Assembly: GCA_014879675.1 (NCBI GenBank)
Contig: JACSRQ010000096.1
Location: forward strand, 1-45,428
Reading direction: 5' to 3'
From: Ignavibacteria bacterium
Lineage (GTDB): Bacteria; Bacteroidota; Ignavibacteria; Tepidaquicellales; OLB5
DNA length: 45,428 nt
Of this stretch, positions 1 to 8,945 are shown piece after piece. The first letter of the stretch is position 1. Each line of letters starts with the position of its first letter. The position numbers were made by a program, and so were the translations under genes. A model generated the notes under the pieces. It ran no database searches, was not told the DNA's origin, and worked only from the letters and a program-made list of their open reading frames with translations.

Positions 1-90
1 AGACGATGCAGCTAAGGAGACGATGCAGCTAAGGAGACGATGCAGCTAAGGAGACGATGCAGCTAAGGAGACGATGCACCGCATCGTCTC
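1..90. repeat. 17-bp tandem repeat running into a palindrome
   Basis: Four perfect tandem copies of AGACGATGCAGCTAAGG (1-68) run into GAGACGATGC-ACC-GCATCGTCTC (68-90), a palindrome that recurs through the window. The repeat starts at base 1, so the array may extend upstream. A shorter version (one unit plus palindrome) is at 303-341. The unit shares its first ten bases with the palindrome arm, so it probably arose by slippage of that arm. Confidence 0.85.
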
Positions 91-505
91 TATAGATCAA
101 ATCACAATCTACCTGAGTCCCAAGCTCCTGCTTGGGACTCCACTTTCCACACGAAACTCTGTTTCGTTATGTTGTTTTTGTAGCCGTCAGGCTTGCCTGA
201 CGGTATTATGCGGCAGGCAAGCCTTGCCGCCTACAGATAAACAATTTACATTTCCTAGCCGGAGCTTGGGAACGAGAAAATCAATGCGCCATTCAGGTTA
301 AAAGACGATGCAGCTAAGGAGACGATGCACCGCATCGTCTCTACAGATCAAATCACAATCTACCTGAGTCCCAAGCTCCGGCTTGAGACTCCACTTTCAC
401 ACGAAACTCTGTTTCGTTATGTTTGATTTATCCTTGTCGCCCTGAGCGAAGTCGAAGGGCAGGTGTGTCTGTTTTCCGGACTTCGACTCTGCTCAGTCCG
501 ACAAT
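69..505. repeat. Mosaic of palindromic repeats with a 104-bp direct duplication
   Basis: No convincing gene lies in 1-602. Bases 69-172 are repeated almost exactly at 320-423. Each copy holds the GAGACGATGC palindrome, an AT-rich linker, a GTCCCAAGCTCC/TTGGGAC hairpin and a CGAAAC-TCT-GTTTCG hairpin. Between the copies lie CCGTCAGG-CTTG-CCTGACGG (about 186-204) and a GCGGCAGG/TTGCCGC palindrome (about 210-230). After the second copy are hairpins built on CCCTGAGCGAAGTCGAAGGG and on a TCGGACT-type inverted repeat. The same modules recur in reverse order near 19673-19792 and 21386-21535. Confidence 0.8.
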
Positions 506-546
506 TCATTAATTAAATGCCTGACTCATTGCATCATAAATAAAAA

Positions 547-569
547 GGGTCCTCCGATTTGGAAGACCC
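547..569 (-). terminator. Rho-independent terminator of the beta-propeller gene
   Basis: GGGTCCTCC and GGAAGACCC are separated by five bases. Read on the minus strand the stem is complete with one G-U pair and is followed by TTTTTATTT, just past the stop of the minus-strand gene ending at 603. A near-identical hairpin follows the next minus-strand gene. Confidence 0.85.
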
Positions 570-602
570 CTGGTTTAAAATATCCCTGAAACTTTTGATA
601 CT

Positions 603-2003
603 TTATTTTATCAACACCATCTTTTTAGTAGCTGTAAAATCAGCGGTAATTAGTTTATAGAAATATACACCATTTGTAAGGTTAACCGCATCAAATGAAG
701 CCTCATAAGTCCCTGCACCGAGATACTCCTTTACTATTTCGGCAACCTCTTGACCCATAGTGTTATATATTACCAGCCTTACACTCTGCCCCACAGGTAC
801 TGCAAACCTTATTTTTGTCTGCGGGTTAAAAGGGTTTGGATAATTTTGATACAGTAAAAAGCTTACCGGGATCAGCGGATTAACAACTGCCAGTCCATCA
901 GCCATATTTCCTGTAGGGTTCCGTTTATAATACACATTATCACCATCCCTTTTGTCATCCCATATCATATGAAGCGTTTTACCCGATACTGCAAAAGCGG
1001 GAAATTCACACCAGTAATGGCTGTAAGTCAATCGCACGTCTTGGGACCAGCTATTGCCATAATCTGATGAACGTTTATAAAATATTTCCAAATTACCTGT
1101 TCTGTCGTCGCTCCATCCGACATGTAAAATGGATTTGTATACTGTCAAAGTTGGAAAAGAAGAATTGCTGTACTTATTGCTTAATCTTACATCTGCGCCC
1201 CATGTAATTCCGTTATCTGTTGATCTTTTGAAATATATCTCAGGCTGGCTATCTCTATTGTCAGACCAGACAACATATACTTCTGACCCGCTTCCGGAAA
1301 CCGATGGCCACTGGGAATAGCTTGCTCCATCACTCAGTCTGCGTGTTTCATCCCAGTTCATGCCCTTATCGGTCGATCTTTTGTAGAAAATTTCTTCATT
1401 GTTATCAATTTCATCAGACCAGGTTAAGTGTACATACGAGTCCCTGGAATAAATTGAGGGCGCGTATGAAAACCCAGGGTGATTGGTAAAACGAACTTGG
1501 CTATTCCATGTTGCTCCATTATCAGAGGAACGTATATAGTAAACCTCATTGCTTTGGTTCCACACAATATTTACAACCTGGCCACTTGCTGAAATTGCAG
1601 GAAGATATGCAGCACCGGTATTATTAATTAACCGCACCGTTTCACCCCAAGTTATTCCAAAATCTGTGGACCTTTTGTAAAAGACCTTTCCGTTATCGCT
1701 TTGCCATATAACATGTACATATCCGCCGCTTACTGAAACTGACGGATTGTATAAAGAATTATCTTCTGCCAGAAGCTGTGGCTCGTTTTGCCAAGTTTTG
1801 CCTCCGTCAGTTGAGCGGGTATAATATATCTTACCGTCAACGAAATACCCCTGACTATATACTACATGGACTAAGCTCACCGATACTGAAATTGATCTGG
1901 AGTTTGGGGCCGTGCTTGCTGAACCGTTGCTCAGCTTAACTTCTTCCTGCCACTGAGCATGGGAAACCGCTGCAATTAAGATAAATAAAATCAGCTTTTT
2001 CAT
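603..2003 (-). CDS. Secreted BNR/sialidase-type beta-propeller protein with T9SS sorting domain
   Basis: Predicted secreted 466-residue protein. MKKLILFILIAAVSHAQ is a signal peptide. Residues about 20-370 contain some seven repeats of ~50 residues with the pattern YYxRSxDxGxTW, the Asp-box of BNR/sialidase propellers, each followed by an SVSG-x-VHVVW strand. The last ~85 residues start at LYQNYPNPFNPQTKIRF and end in KKMVLIK, a T9SS type A sorting domain, so the protein should cross the outer membrane and be released or anchored. Asp-boxes are structural; catalytic sialidase residues were not identified, so no enzyme activity is claimed. It is a single gene with its own terminator. Confidence 0.9.
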   Translation of the reverse strand: MKKLILFILIAAVSHAQWQEEVKLSNGSASTAPNSRSISVSVSLVHVVYSQGYFVDGKIYYTRSTDGGKTWQNEPQLLAEDNSLYNPSVSVSGGYVHVIWQSDNGKVFYKRSTDFGITWGETVRLINNTGAAYLPAISASGQVVNIVWNQSNEVYYIRSSDNGATWNSQVRFTNHPGFSYAPSIYSRDSYVHLTWSDEIDNNEEIFYKRSTDKGMNWDETRRLSDGASYSQWPSVSGSGSEVYVVWSDNRDSQPEIYFKRSTDNGITWGADVRLSNKYSNSSFPTLTVYKSILHVGWSDDRTGNLEIFYKRSSDYGNSWSQDVRLTYSHYWCEFPAFAVSGKTLHMIWDDKRDGDNVYYKRNPTGNMADGLAVVNPLIPVSFLLYQNYPNPFNPQTKIRFAVPVGQSVRLVIYNTMGQEVAEIVKEYLGAGTYEASFDAVNLTNGVYFYKLITADFTATKKMVLIK

Positions 2004-2096
2004 TAAGGTTAAATTATTTTTTGTATCTTAATTATTGCAATTTGGTTATAAATATTGAATAGAAAAATGTTGAAATAGGGTGTGGCCATTTATCAT

Positions 2097-2190
2097 GCGG
2101 CAGGCAAGCCATGCCGCCTACGGGTAAACCATTTACGTTCCCAAGCCGGAGCTTGGGAACGAGAAAATTAATGCGCCGCATCGTCTCTAC
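2097..2190. repeat. Three palindromic repeat modules between T9SS genes
   Basis: The gap 2004-2285 holds a GCGGCAGGCAAGCC-type palindrome, the GTTCCCAAGCCGGAGCTTGGGAAC hairpin variant and half of the GCATCGTCTC palindrome, in the same order as at 210-275. No coding potential is seen. Confidence 0.75.
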
Positions 2191-2229
2191 AGAAAATACA
2201 TTACTGACTCATAACATCTTAAATAAAAA

Positions 2230-2252
2230 GGGCCTTCCGATTCGGAAGACCC
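2230..2252 (-). terminator. Rho-independent terminator of the metalloprotease gene
   Basis: GGGCCTTCC / GGAAGACCC with loop GATTC. On the minus strand it is followed by TTTTTATTT, about 35 bases past the stop at 2286. It differs from the 547-569 terminator at only a few positions. Confidence 0.85.
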
Positions 2253-2285
2253 TTTTAAAATACTTCTGATACTGTGAATGCTGCT

Positions 2286-3992
2286 TTATTTTATCAGCAC
2301 CATTTTTTTGGTTTGAACGAATCCATCTGACTCAAGCTTATACAAATACACACCGCTTGAAAGCTGCGCTGCGTCAAAATCCGCATTGTAAGAGCCGGCG
2401 GTAAGCGATTCATTAACCAGCACCGCAACTTCCCTGCCTGATACATCAAATATAGTCAGCTTAACGGCTCCCGTTTTAGGGATGCTGAACTTAATGTTGG
2501 TTACCGGGTTGAATGGATTGGGATAGTTCTGCTGAAGCACATACTGCGCCGGAACTTCGCTGCCGATTGGCGATATACCTATTGTCAAACAGTTCGCCCT
2601 TCTTACATTCGCGCGGATAGTATCACCCGGGAATGGCCCGAAGCCAAGAGCAAGGTTAACTGAAGAGTTAAGATGGCAGTAACTCATTATAGTACCAACC
2701 CTGGGGATCTGCGGCCCGGCATAACATCCGCCTTCGATCGTAAAGCATGAATCGATGGGACCGCCCGGCCATGAACAATTATGAGTATGGTTAGAGCCGA
2801 GGTTATGCCCCATTTCGTGAACCACTACATTAACTGTCCATGAATATGTGGGGAACGGTTGATAGTTATCTTGTATAACGCTAACCGCATAAGGTCCCGA
2901 TGAATCCGGTGCGTTGAACGGGCTGCACAAAACGCCAACCCATGCTATACCGCCTGAAATATCGGCGCGGGTTGAGATATAATGAGCAAGATCTCCGTTA
3001 ACAGAGTTCTGCAGCCTTCCTCCAAGCATTTTCAGAATTCTTTCATTATCGGTAGTTGCTGTGTATGGATCATTTGATGTCCAGATAAAAATTTGCTGAA
3101 TTGATGTATTGATGCTATCCTGCGCATACATTGCGGCGCATGAGTTAAAGAATCCGCTTACATAGTTGTTAACGTTAGCGGTATTGCTGCCGAAATCCTG
3201 ATACATCTTGAAATCGCATTCAAAATATTTCCTTACAAGCTGCGGCGGAACGTTATCGCCGGTGTGTCCGGTGCTGCTCCAATTGCTGCTTCTTTTATCG
3301 AAGAGTCCTGATTCATCATTAACGCTGCAGGTGAAATCCTTACGGTTAATTACGGAAGCATCATTATAGAACACGTAACTATCTGAATACATGCTGTTTG
3401 CTCCTTTAACCGAAGAGAGGTTCCAGTTTCCTTCACCGTTCGATGCAACAGCCATTACAAAATCACTGAACACGCTGAGTGATGCAAACGAACCGTTGTC
3501 ACCTTTAATTATCCCGCGGTAATAAACACCGGGGGTATAATCTGTGTAAGTAACCGTCCCGTTTCCGCTGAGCGAACCTGATTTAAAATCATCGGTCAGA
3601 ACATTTACGCGTGTAAGCTCAAGCTCCATAAAACCGGAACCGTTTGGTATCCTGAAAACGATGTTTTCAGGCCTGCGGCTGAGAAGCAGTTCTTTCGCTG
3701 CTGCATCAAGCTTAAGCGAAGTAAAATTGCTAAGGTAGCCTGAAAGAAATGACGAAGTTTCCCTTGAGGCGTTAACATTAAAAAGCTCCGAAGGTTTAAA
3801 CAATTTTCCCGAGCTTTTGATGGAATTGATCATCGAGGCAAGAGGTTTGATTTTAGCGTTTACCGGGTTTTTTTCAGAAGCTTGAACTGAGTATCCGCTT
3901 CCTGCGGTGAATCCGAAAACAAACAACATCAAACATACAGTTGATGTAATAACATGTAGCTTAGAATACAAGCTGTATTTTTTGGTTTCCAA
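2286..3992 (-). CDS. Secreted reprolysin-like (metzincin) zinc metalloprotease with T9SS sorting domain
   Basis: Predicted extracellular zinc protease. A TTG at 3992, ten bases after AAGGAG (4003-4008), is preferred; an upstream TTG at 4031 would add 13 residues (numbering below uses the longer form). A signal peptide is followed by a propeptide-like region to about residue 260. The catalytic domain contains HEMGHNLGSNH at 405-415, the full HExxHxxGxxH zinc motif, and a downstream IMSYCH (about 448-453) as the Met-turn. Cysteine spacing around the site fits M12B/reprolysin-like enzymes. The C-terminal ~85 residues from QQNYPNPFNP to KKMVLIK are a T9SS type A domain. It probably digests extracellular protein; substrate unknown. 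Single gene with its own terminator. Confidence 0.92.
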   Translation of the reverse strand: METKKYSLYSKLHVITSTVCLMLFVFGFTAGSGYSVQASEKNPVNAKIKPLASMINSIKSSGKLFKPSELFNVNASRETSSFLSGYLSNFTSLKLDAAAKELLLSRRPENIVFRIPNGSGFMELELTRVNVLTDDFKSGSLSGNGTVTYTDYTPGVYYRGIIKGDNGSFASLSVFSDFVMAVASNGEGNWNLSSVKGANSMYSDSYVFYNDASVINRKDFTCSVNDESGLFDKRSSNWSSTGHTGDNVPPQLVRKYFECDFKMYQDFGSNTANVNNYVSGFFNSCAAMYAQDSINTSIQQIFIWTSNDPYTATTDNERILKMLGGRLQNSVNGDLAHYISTRADISGGIAWVGVLCSPFNAPDSSGPYAVSVIQDNYQPFPTYSWTVNVVVHEMGHNLGSNHTHNCSWPGGPIDSCFTIEGGCYAGPQIPRVGTIMSYCHLNSSVNLALGFGPFPGDTIRANVRRANCLTIGISPIGSEVPAQYVLQQNYPNPFNPVTNIKFSIPKTGAVKLTIFDVSGREVAVLVNESLTAGSYNADFDAAQLSSGVYLYKLESDGFVQTKKMVLIK

Positions 3993-4181
3993 TGCTGCTC
4001 TTCTCCTTATTAGATTATTGGAATTACGCAATTTAATAAAAAGTTGTTGTAAAACAAAACATTACTGGTTAAGAATTCGCAATATTGATTACTCTATGGT
4101 TAAGTATTTCAGGTTTTTAATAATAATGTTTACGCGATATTTGCATTATGACATACAGCGTATTATAATAAAGCACAATTC

Positions 4182-4913
4182 ATGGAAGGCGAGATAAATT
4201 TAACGGGGTGGGATTTTTCCGCGCTTACAAGCACAGGCAGGATGAAAGAAACTCCACTGCCATGGGATTATGCGGCAATTATAAAACAGCACATGCCCAG
4301 AGTTAAGCGGATGCTGGATATGGGAACCGGCGGCGGAGAATTCCTTAAAACACTTGCCCCGCTGCCTGCGGAAACCTATGCCACCGAAGGTTACTCGCCG
4401 AATGTTGAAATTGCCGAAACCAACCTAACATCCCTTGGTGTAAAAGTTGTTAGCGGGTACAAGGATGACAAGCTGCCGTTTGATAGCGCGTACTTTGATC
4501 TTGTTATTAACAGGCATGAGTATTACGATCCGCTGGAAGTGCACCGAATTCTGAAACCCGGCGGTCACTTTATCACGCAGCAGGTGGCCGGTAATTGTGA
4601 TGAATCGCTGCTTGCAGCTTTGAGCAAATCTGTTCCCGAAGAAACTAAGAGCTGGTGTATGCGCTCCGCAGCAAAAGAAATTGAAGCAGCGGGATTTGAA
4701 ATTCTTCAGCAAACCGAAGCGCCGGGCTATACTATATTTACCGATACAGGCGCGGTGATATCATACCTTAAGATAATAAACTGGCTGATTGATGATTTCA
4801 CAGTTGAGAAATATGCGCAGGAATTGAAACAGATAGAAGAAGAAATCGACACTTCCGGCTCGTTTTCAAGCACTTTGGATAGATTCCTTATAGCTTGCAA
4901 GAAACTAACATAA
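4182..4913 (+). CDS. Class I SAM-dependent methyltransferase
   Basis: Cytoplasmic 243-residue methyltransferase of unknown substrate. LDMGTGGGEFL (about 45-55) is motif I for S-adenosylmethionine binding; ATEGYSPN supplies the acidic residue of motif II; FDLVINRHEYYDPLEVHRILKPGGHF covers motifs IV and V/VI with the usual RxLKPGG turn. NRHEYY replaces the catalytic signatures of known N- or C-methyltransferases, so the acceptor cannot be guessed. It is divergent from the metalloprotease gene and followed by an exported unknown after 135 bases. Confidence 0.88.
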   Translation: MEGEINLTGWDFSALTSTGRMKETPLPWDYAAIIKQHMPRVKRMLDMGTGGGEFLKTLAPLPAETYATEGYSPNVEIAETNLTSLGVKVVSGYKDDKLPFDSAYFDLVINRHEYYDPLEVHRILKPGGHFITQQVAGNCDESLLAALSKSVPEETKSWCMRSAAKEIEAAGFEILQQTEAPGYTIFTDTGAVISYLKIINWLIDDFTVEKYAQELKQIEEEIDTSGSFSSTLDRFLIACKKLT

Positions 4914-5048
4914 CTCCATAAAAATTAATAGTATCCTCTGAAATATCACGAAATACGTTAGCTCAAAGCTCTATATTATATACTATCTTTGGCGTAATAA
5001 TTCGAGGTATTCATCTATTCATTAATATAAGATAGGGGGGCTACTATC

Positions 5049-5678
5049 ATGCAGCATATTAAAAAAATTCTCGCCGCCGGGATATTCCTGGTATCCCTTT
5101 TCACAATAAGTTTTGTTTTGCAGAGTTCGCTTAAGGCGGATAATTTTTCCAACAAGCCCGCTTATGTACAAAGCGGCATTATGCTTAAAGTAATATGGCG
5201 TGAGGATGTTTACGATCCCTCGTTAAAAGGAACCGTAAATGTCATCAAGCTTGACGAGTCATACTTCTCGGGCATAACCGAACCGGAAAGAGCGGTACTT
5301 GGCTATCTTGCATCGACAATCGGCAATGAGTGTTACGCAGAGACGGGCAAGCAGAACGTGAAGTGTAAAATTCTCACTGCGCTTAATATGGGTTACCAGT
5401 GCAGCGAAGAGAACAAGACATTCCTGAAGAACTGGTTCCGCGATGATGCATCAATCGTTAGCCAGATTGAGAACTGTAAGCCAACGCTGCCATCAACAGT
5501 TGAAAAGACTTTTGACGAAGTAAAAATTTCGACTGCCGATAATACAATTAAGGTTGAGCTTAAAGGATTGAAGCTGAACATAAAAGAGAACAGCGCAAGC
5601 AAGTGGAGCGAATCAATGAGCTTCAAAGTAGATGGTGATAAGCTGACACTGCTTGAAAGAACGAAGAAGCAGAAATAA
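5049..5678 (+). CDS. Exported hypothetical protein
   Basis: Not recognised. 209 residues. An N-terminal hydrophobic segment (about 7-27, ending SLKA) is a signal peptide or membrane anchor. The rest is soluble, with three cysteines around residues 98-124 and another near 143 that could form disulfides. The start is supported by a G-rich Shine-Dalgarno-like run (5034-5040). TATCTTTG at 4984-4991 matches the -7 element, with only a weak -33 (TTAG) upstream. A strong terminator follows, so it is monocistronic. Confidence 0.75.
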   Translation: MQHIKKILAAGIFLVSLFTISFVLQSSLKADNFSNKPAYVQSGIMLKVIWREDVYDPSLKGTVNVIKLDESYFSGITEPERAVLGYLASTIGNECYAETGKQNVKCKILTALNMGYQCSEENKTFLKNWFRDDASIVSQIENCKPTLPSTVEKTFDEVKISTADNTIKVELKGLKLNIKENSASKWSESMSFKVDGDKLTLLERTKKQK

Positions 5679-5707
5679 TTTTGTTTGAATTATACTTTTT
5701 TTCCAAT

Positions 5708-5733
5708 GCCCCTGAGATTCAGGGGCTTTTTTT
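5708..5733 (+). terminator. Rho-independent terminator
   Basis: Perfect eight-pair stem GCCCCTGA / TCAGGGGC with a three-base loop followed by seven T, thirty bases after the stop at 5678. Confidence 0.95.
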
Positions 5734-5754
5734 GTGTGAAAAAATTAAGCCGGG

Positions 5755-6243
5755 CGTTAAACCGTTGAAACGGTTTTGGGCTCCCGGGTGAAATCTAATC
5801 CCACGGATGAATCCGTGGGCTGAAACAAATTGTAAATCCGGTCGCCTGACCGGATTGCAGCGCGCGTGAATTGCATGCTCTTGGTTTTCACCTTATGAAA
5901 GTTCGCGCATGCACTCGAATCAGGCGATTCGAGTTACAGGTTTTAGCCCCGAAGGGGCGGAATATTTTAGCGATGGGCGCAGCCCATCGTGAAAGGAACG
6001 CGATTTGATAAGCCGCGAAGCGGTGCGATACTCTTATTGCAAATCAGAAGCATCCTCTCGCAAAGGCGCCAAGACGCAAAGTAATATTATTGCATTCCCA
6101 AACTGGAGTTTGGGAATGAGAAAAAAGAAACGCAGAGTCCTCCTTCGGAAAGACTCTGCTGAAACGAACCAAATTATCCATACCCCTGCCCTATGATTCA
6201 ATTAAAAAATTCGCCATATTCGGCTTCAACTCATGGAATTTGC
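5755..6243. repeat. Composite palindromic repeat block, copy 1
   Basis: A non-coding mosaic filling the gap before paralogue A. In order: a GTTGAAACGGTTTT hairpin; TCCCACGGATGAATCCGTGGG; CCGGTCGCCTGACCGG; CTCGAATCAGGCGATTCGAG; AGCCCCGAAGGGGCGG with GATGGGCGCAGCCCATC (5945-5990); ATTCCCAAACTGGAGTTTGG (6094-6117); and a CGCAGAGTCC/GACTCTGC hairpin. It ends in a shared linker containing CCCCTGCCCTATGATTCAAT. A second copy in the same order is at 7785-8526, on the other side of paralogue A. Confidence 0.85.
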
Positions 6244-6310
6244 GGGATTTATTCCCCCCGAATTTCCATGAAAAACCGCCATATGTAATCTAAATTCTCA
6301 AATTTCGTAT

Positions 6311-7750
6311 ATGGAAAAAAGCACACTTATCGAAATACTCAGGACGTTTTCAACCGCCGAGCTCGCCTCATTTGGTGACTTCGCAGCGTCGCCCTACTTC
6401 AATAAAAAATCAAATGTCTTGAAGCTGTATGAATGCCTCAAAACATTTTCGCCGGAGTATCCCGCTGAAAAAATAGCGAAGGAAGAGATATGGAAAAAGA
6501 TCTTCCCGGGAAAAAAATACAATTACGGCATAATGAAAAACCTGATACATGATCTCAACAAGCTTACTGTAAAATTCATTGAGCATGAAGCATATTCACA
6601 AAAGCCGGTTGAAAACGATCTGAACCTGCTGGATGGCTACAAGCTTAGGAATCTGAAATCACAGTTCATTAAAAAAGCAGCCGATATGCGGAAAAAACTC
6701 AAAACCCGGCCGCTGGATCACCTCACACATTATTACAGCTACATGATCTACCTCTCCGAAATGAACTATCTAGATTATACACTGCTTTTTGATTCAAAAG
6801 AAAAAGACTATCACTCGGAGGTTAACAGATCATTGTTTCTGTTTTACTGTTCTAATCAGCTTTACCTTAATGTCAATAATCTACAGTATGTAAATAACAG
6901 CTCTGCCCTGCTGGATAAGGAAACCCATTCAAAAACGCTGAAATTTTATGAAGACTCTCCATTCAAAGATCCTTTTGCGGATATCACGTACCAGTCATAC
7001 TTCGCAATGTCAAATGTGGGGGATAGAGCAGCATATGAGAAACTGAAAGCAGTTTTTTTTGAAAATTATTTTAAATGCTCAAAAACTATTCAATACGACC
7101 TTGCGGTAACCATGCTGAACTTCTGCACCATCTGCGTTAAAATAGGAATTAAAGCGTTTGTTGAAGATGAATTTCTTTATATAAAACTCTTAATAGAGGA
7201 CGGTCTGTACAAAGCCTCAACTGTGGGATGGATGGACCAGTACCTGTTCATGCAGTCGGTAATGTCAGCATGCAGAGCAGGCAGGTTTGACTGGGCGGAA
7301 AAATTTATTAAAGAGCATAACCATGAGCTTATAGAAGACTTGAGAGAGCAGTACACAAATTATGCCTATATAACGCTAAACCTTAGGCGGGGCAGGTTTA
7401 AGGATGCGCTTCATTACATATCAAAATGCAGAAATATTTATGAAGGCGATAAACTGAATATAAAAGTATTTGAGTTCAACGCGTATTACGAGCTGGGATA
7501 TTATGATGAGCTGAAGGCATTGGCAGATAGCGCTAATCATATGCTTAGGAATGATAAGTTCTTTTCTAAAGAAAACAAGGCAAACTACAAACTATATGTA
7601 ACGGCCATTTCAAAGCTTATGGATTACAAATGTAAAGTTGGCAGCCGGTACAAAGATCCCGATTTTCTGCCTAACTTGGTTGAGTTTATAAACGGGAACC
7701 AAATGCTCAATAAGCAATGGCTGCTGCAAAAGGCTGAAGAATTGAAATAA
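6311..7750 (+). CDS. Unrecognised ~480-residue paralogue family, member A
   Basis: Function unknown; one of six homologues in the window. No signal peptide or membrane segment, so probably cytoplasmic. The N-terminal module (1 to ~105) carries the family signature: LIEILRTFSTAEL, SPYFNKKSNVLKLY, and FPGKKYNYGIMKNL. The middle is all-helical; about 330-420 (WAEKFIKEH, GRFKDALHYISKC, YYELGYYDELKALAD) resembles TPR-like helical pairs. The last residues NKQWLLQKAEELK match the family C-terminal motif WLLxKxxEL. It is closest to member B (more than half identical by eye) and is flanked on both sides by copies of the same repeat block. Confidence 0.85.
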   Translation: MEKSTLIEILRTFSTAELASFGDFAASPYFNKKSNVLKLYECLKTFSPEYPAEKIAKEEIWKKIFPGKKYNYGIMKNLIHDLNKLTVKFIEHEAYSQKPVENDLNLLDGYKLRNLKSQFIKKAADMRKKLKTRPLDHLTHYYSYMIYLSEMNYLDYTLLFDSKEKDYHSEVNRSLFLFYCSNQLYLNVNNLQYVNNSSALLDKETHSKTLKFYEDSPFKDPFADITYQSYFAMSNVGDRAAYEKLKAVFFENYFKCSKTIQYDLAVTMLNFCTICVKIGIKAFVEDEFLYIKLLIEDGLYKASTVGWMDQYLFMQSVMSACRAGRFDWAEKFIKEHNHELIEDLREQYTNYAYITLNLRRGRFKDALHYISKCRNIYEGDKLNIKVFEFNAYYELGYYDELKALADSANHMLRNDKFFSKENKANYKLYVTAISKLMDYKCKVGSRYKDPDFLPNLVEFINGNQMLNKQWLLQKAEELK

Positions 7751-7784
7751 ATATGATGATCCATACCCTCAGCATGAATATTAT

Positions 7785-8526
7785 GAAACCGTTGAAACGG
7801 TTTTCGGCTCCCTGTGAGAGATCTAATCCCACGGATAAATCCGTGGGCTGAAACAAATTGTAAATCCGGTCGCCTGACCGGATTGCAGAGCGCGCTGCTT
7901 GCCCTGACTTTCGCTTTGTGAAAGTTCACGCTAACAACAATCCTGTCATGCTGAACTCGGTTCAGCATCTTCCTTTATACTCTTTAATATACGGTTAAGC
8001 AAGCAGACCCTGAAAACTAAAGTCAGGCAAGTTCAGAGTGACAAACAAAATGCAGTAATCTAAGTATATTCACGCATGCACTCGAATCAGGCGATTCGAG
8101 TTACAGGTTTCAGCCCAGACGAGGCGGGATATGATAGCGTTGGCCGAAGGCGATTGCAAACAAAAAGCAGAAGCAATTCACACGCTAAGGCGCCAAGACG
8201 CAAAGCGATTTTCAGTGGCACATACATTTAAAAGTGCACTACGTGACCTGTATGTGTTAATCTATAACCGAGATAGGCGCAGTCAATCATGGTATTGATA
8301 GCCCACGACTTCAGTCGTGGGGATTATGAAGCACAAAAGATCACTAACCATTTTAACGGTTTGAAACCGCTGAAGCGGTTGCTGCATTCCCAAACTGGAG
8401 TTTGGGAATGAGGAGGCAGAAACGCAGAGTCCGCCTGCCGAAGAGACTCCGCTAAAACAGAACATCCATACCCCTGCCCTATGATTCAATAAAAAAATTC
8501 ACCATATTCGGTTTCCGGTTTTGGCT
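7785..8526. repeat. Composite palindromic repeat block, copy 2
   Basis: Same module order as 5755-6243 (ACGGATAAATCCGTGGG, CCGGTCGCCTGACCGG, CTCGAATCAGGCGATTCGAG, a degenerate GCCCAGACGAGGCGGG unit, ATTCCCAAACTGGAGTTTGG at 8386-8409, CGCAGAGTCC hairpin, CCCCTGCCCTATGATTCAAT). It is longer because of the insertion at 7932-8068 and an extra segment about 8200-8380 containing a CCCACGACTTCAGTCGTGGG palindrome and CCGCTGAAGCGG. Confidence 0.85.
7932..8068. mobile_element. MITE-like insertion with 7-bp target duplication
   Basis: Relative to copy 1 of the block, 137 bases are inserted here and flanked by TTCACGC on both sides (7925-7931 and 8069-8075). Near its ends lie the imperfect inverted repeats GTCATGCTGAACTCG (7945-) and the complement of GTCACTCTGAACTTG (ending 8041). 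It encodes no protein. The pattern fits a non-autonomous miniature transposon; its autonomous partner is not in the window. Confidence 0.6.
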
Positions 8527-8576
8527 CAACAAATGACCAATTAATAAAAACTAAAAACAAATTAAGAAAATACAAA

Positions 8577-8834
8577 ATGGAACAGCATATTAAAAAAATA
8601 ATTTTCGGCATCGTAGCGGTTATAACGCTGATCGTGTTCATGTTTTACTTTGTGGCATGCGGCAATGATATAACCTCAAACTTCGGGAATGTCCGAACGA
8701 AAAGCATCGAGCTTACAGATGAAGATGGTGAAACGATAGCCAGAGTAAAAGCCGTTAAAGATGCTTCCGGCAGAAGTGTGGTCAGCATTGTTGATAAAGA
8801 CGGAAGTGTGTTAGGGGTATTCCAGGCTAAATAG
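8577..8834 (+). CDS. Small putative lipoprotein
   Basis: 85 residues, not recognised. Residues 8-27 are strongly hydrophobic and end in YFVACGN, a possible though non-canonical lipobox with Cys28. If it is not processed there, the same segment would be a membrane anchor. The mature part contains two short beta-rich stretches (ELTDEDGETIARVKAV and GRSVVSIVDKDGSVLGVF) that look like a duplicated hairpin with D-E/K-D-G turns. The gene stands alone between repeat block copy 2 and a convergent gene. Confidence 0.65.
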   Translation: MEQHIKKIIFGIVAVITLIVFMFYFVACGNDITSNFGNVRTKSIELTDEDGETIARVKAVKDASGRSVVSIVDKDGSVLGVFQAK

Positions 8835-8945
8835 ACTCGATTGTATCTGGGTACCTGGGATTAACCATGTACCGGCAGGCAATTAAGTGAGAGAGGAATC
8901 TATCATCTGTAAATTTGCCCGCCGCGGTTACATGGATGAAGAAAA

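Noticed and set aside
1-75. Possible CRISPR array from the 17-bp repeats.
   Set aside because: The units are contiguous without spacers and no cas gene is present.
74-301. 75-codon plus-strand frame.
   Set aside because: It is made entirely of palindromic repeat modules; it has no ribosome-binding site and recurs broken elsewhere.
6005-6196. 63-codon plus-strand frame before paralogue A.
   Set aside because: Composed of repeat block copy 1; the homologous stretch in copy 2 does not keep the frame.
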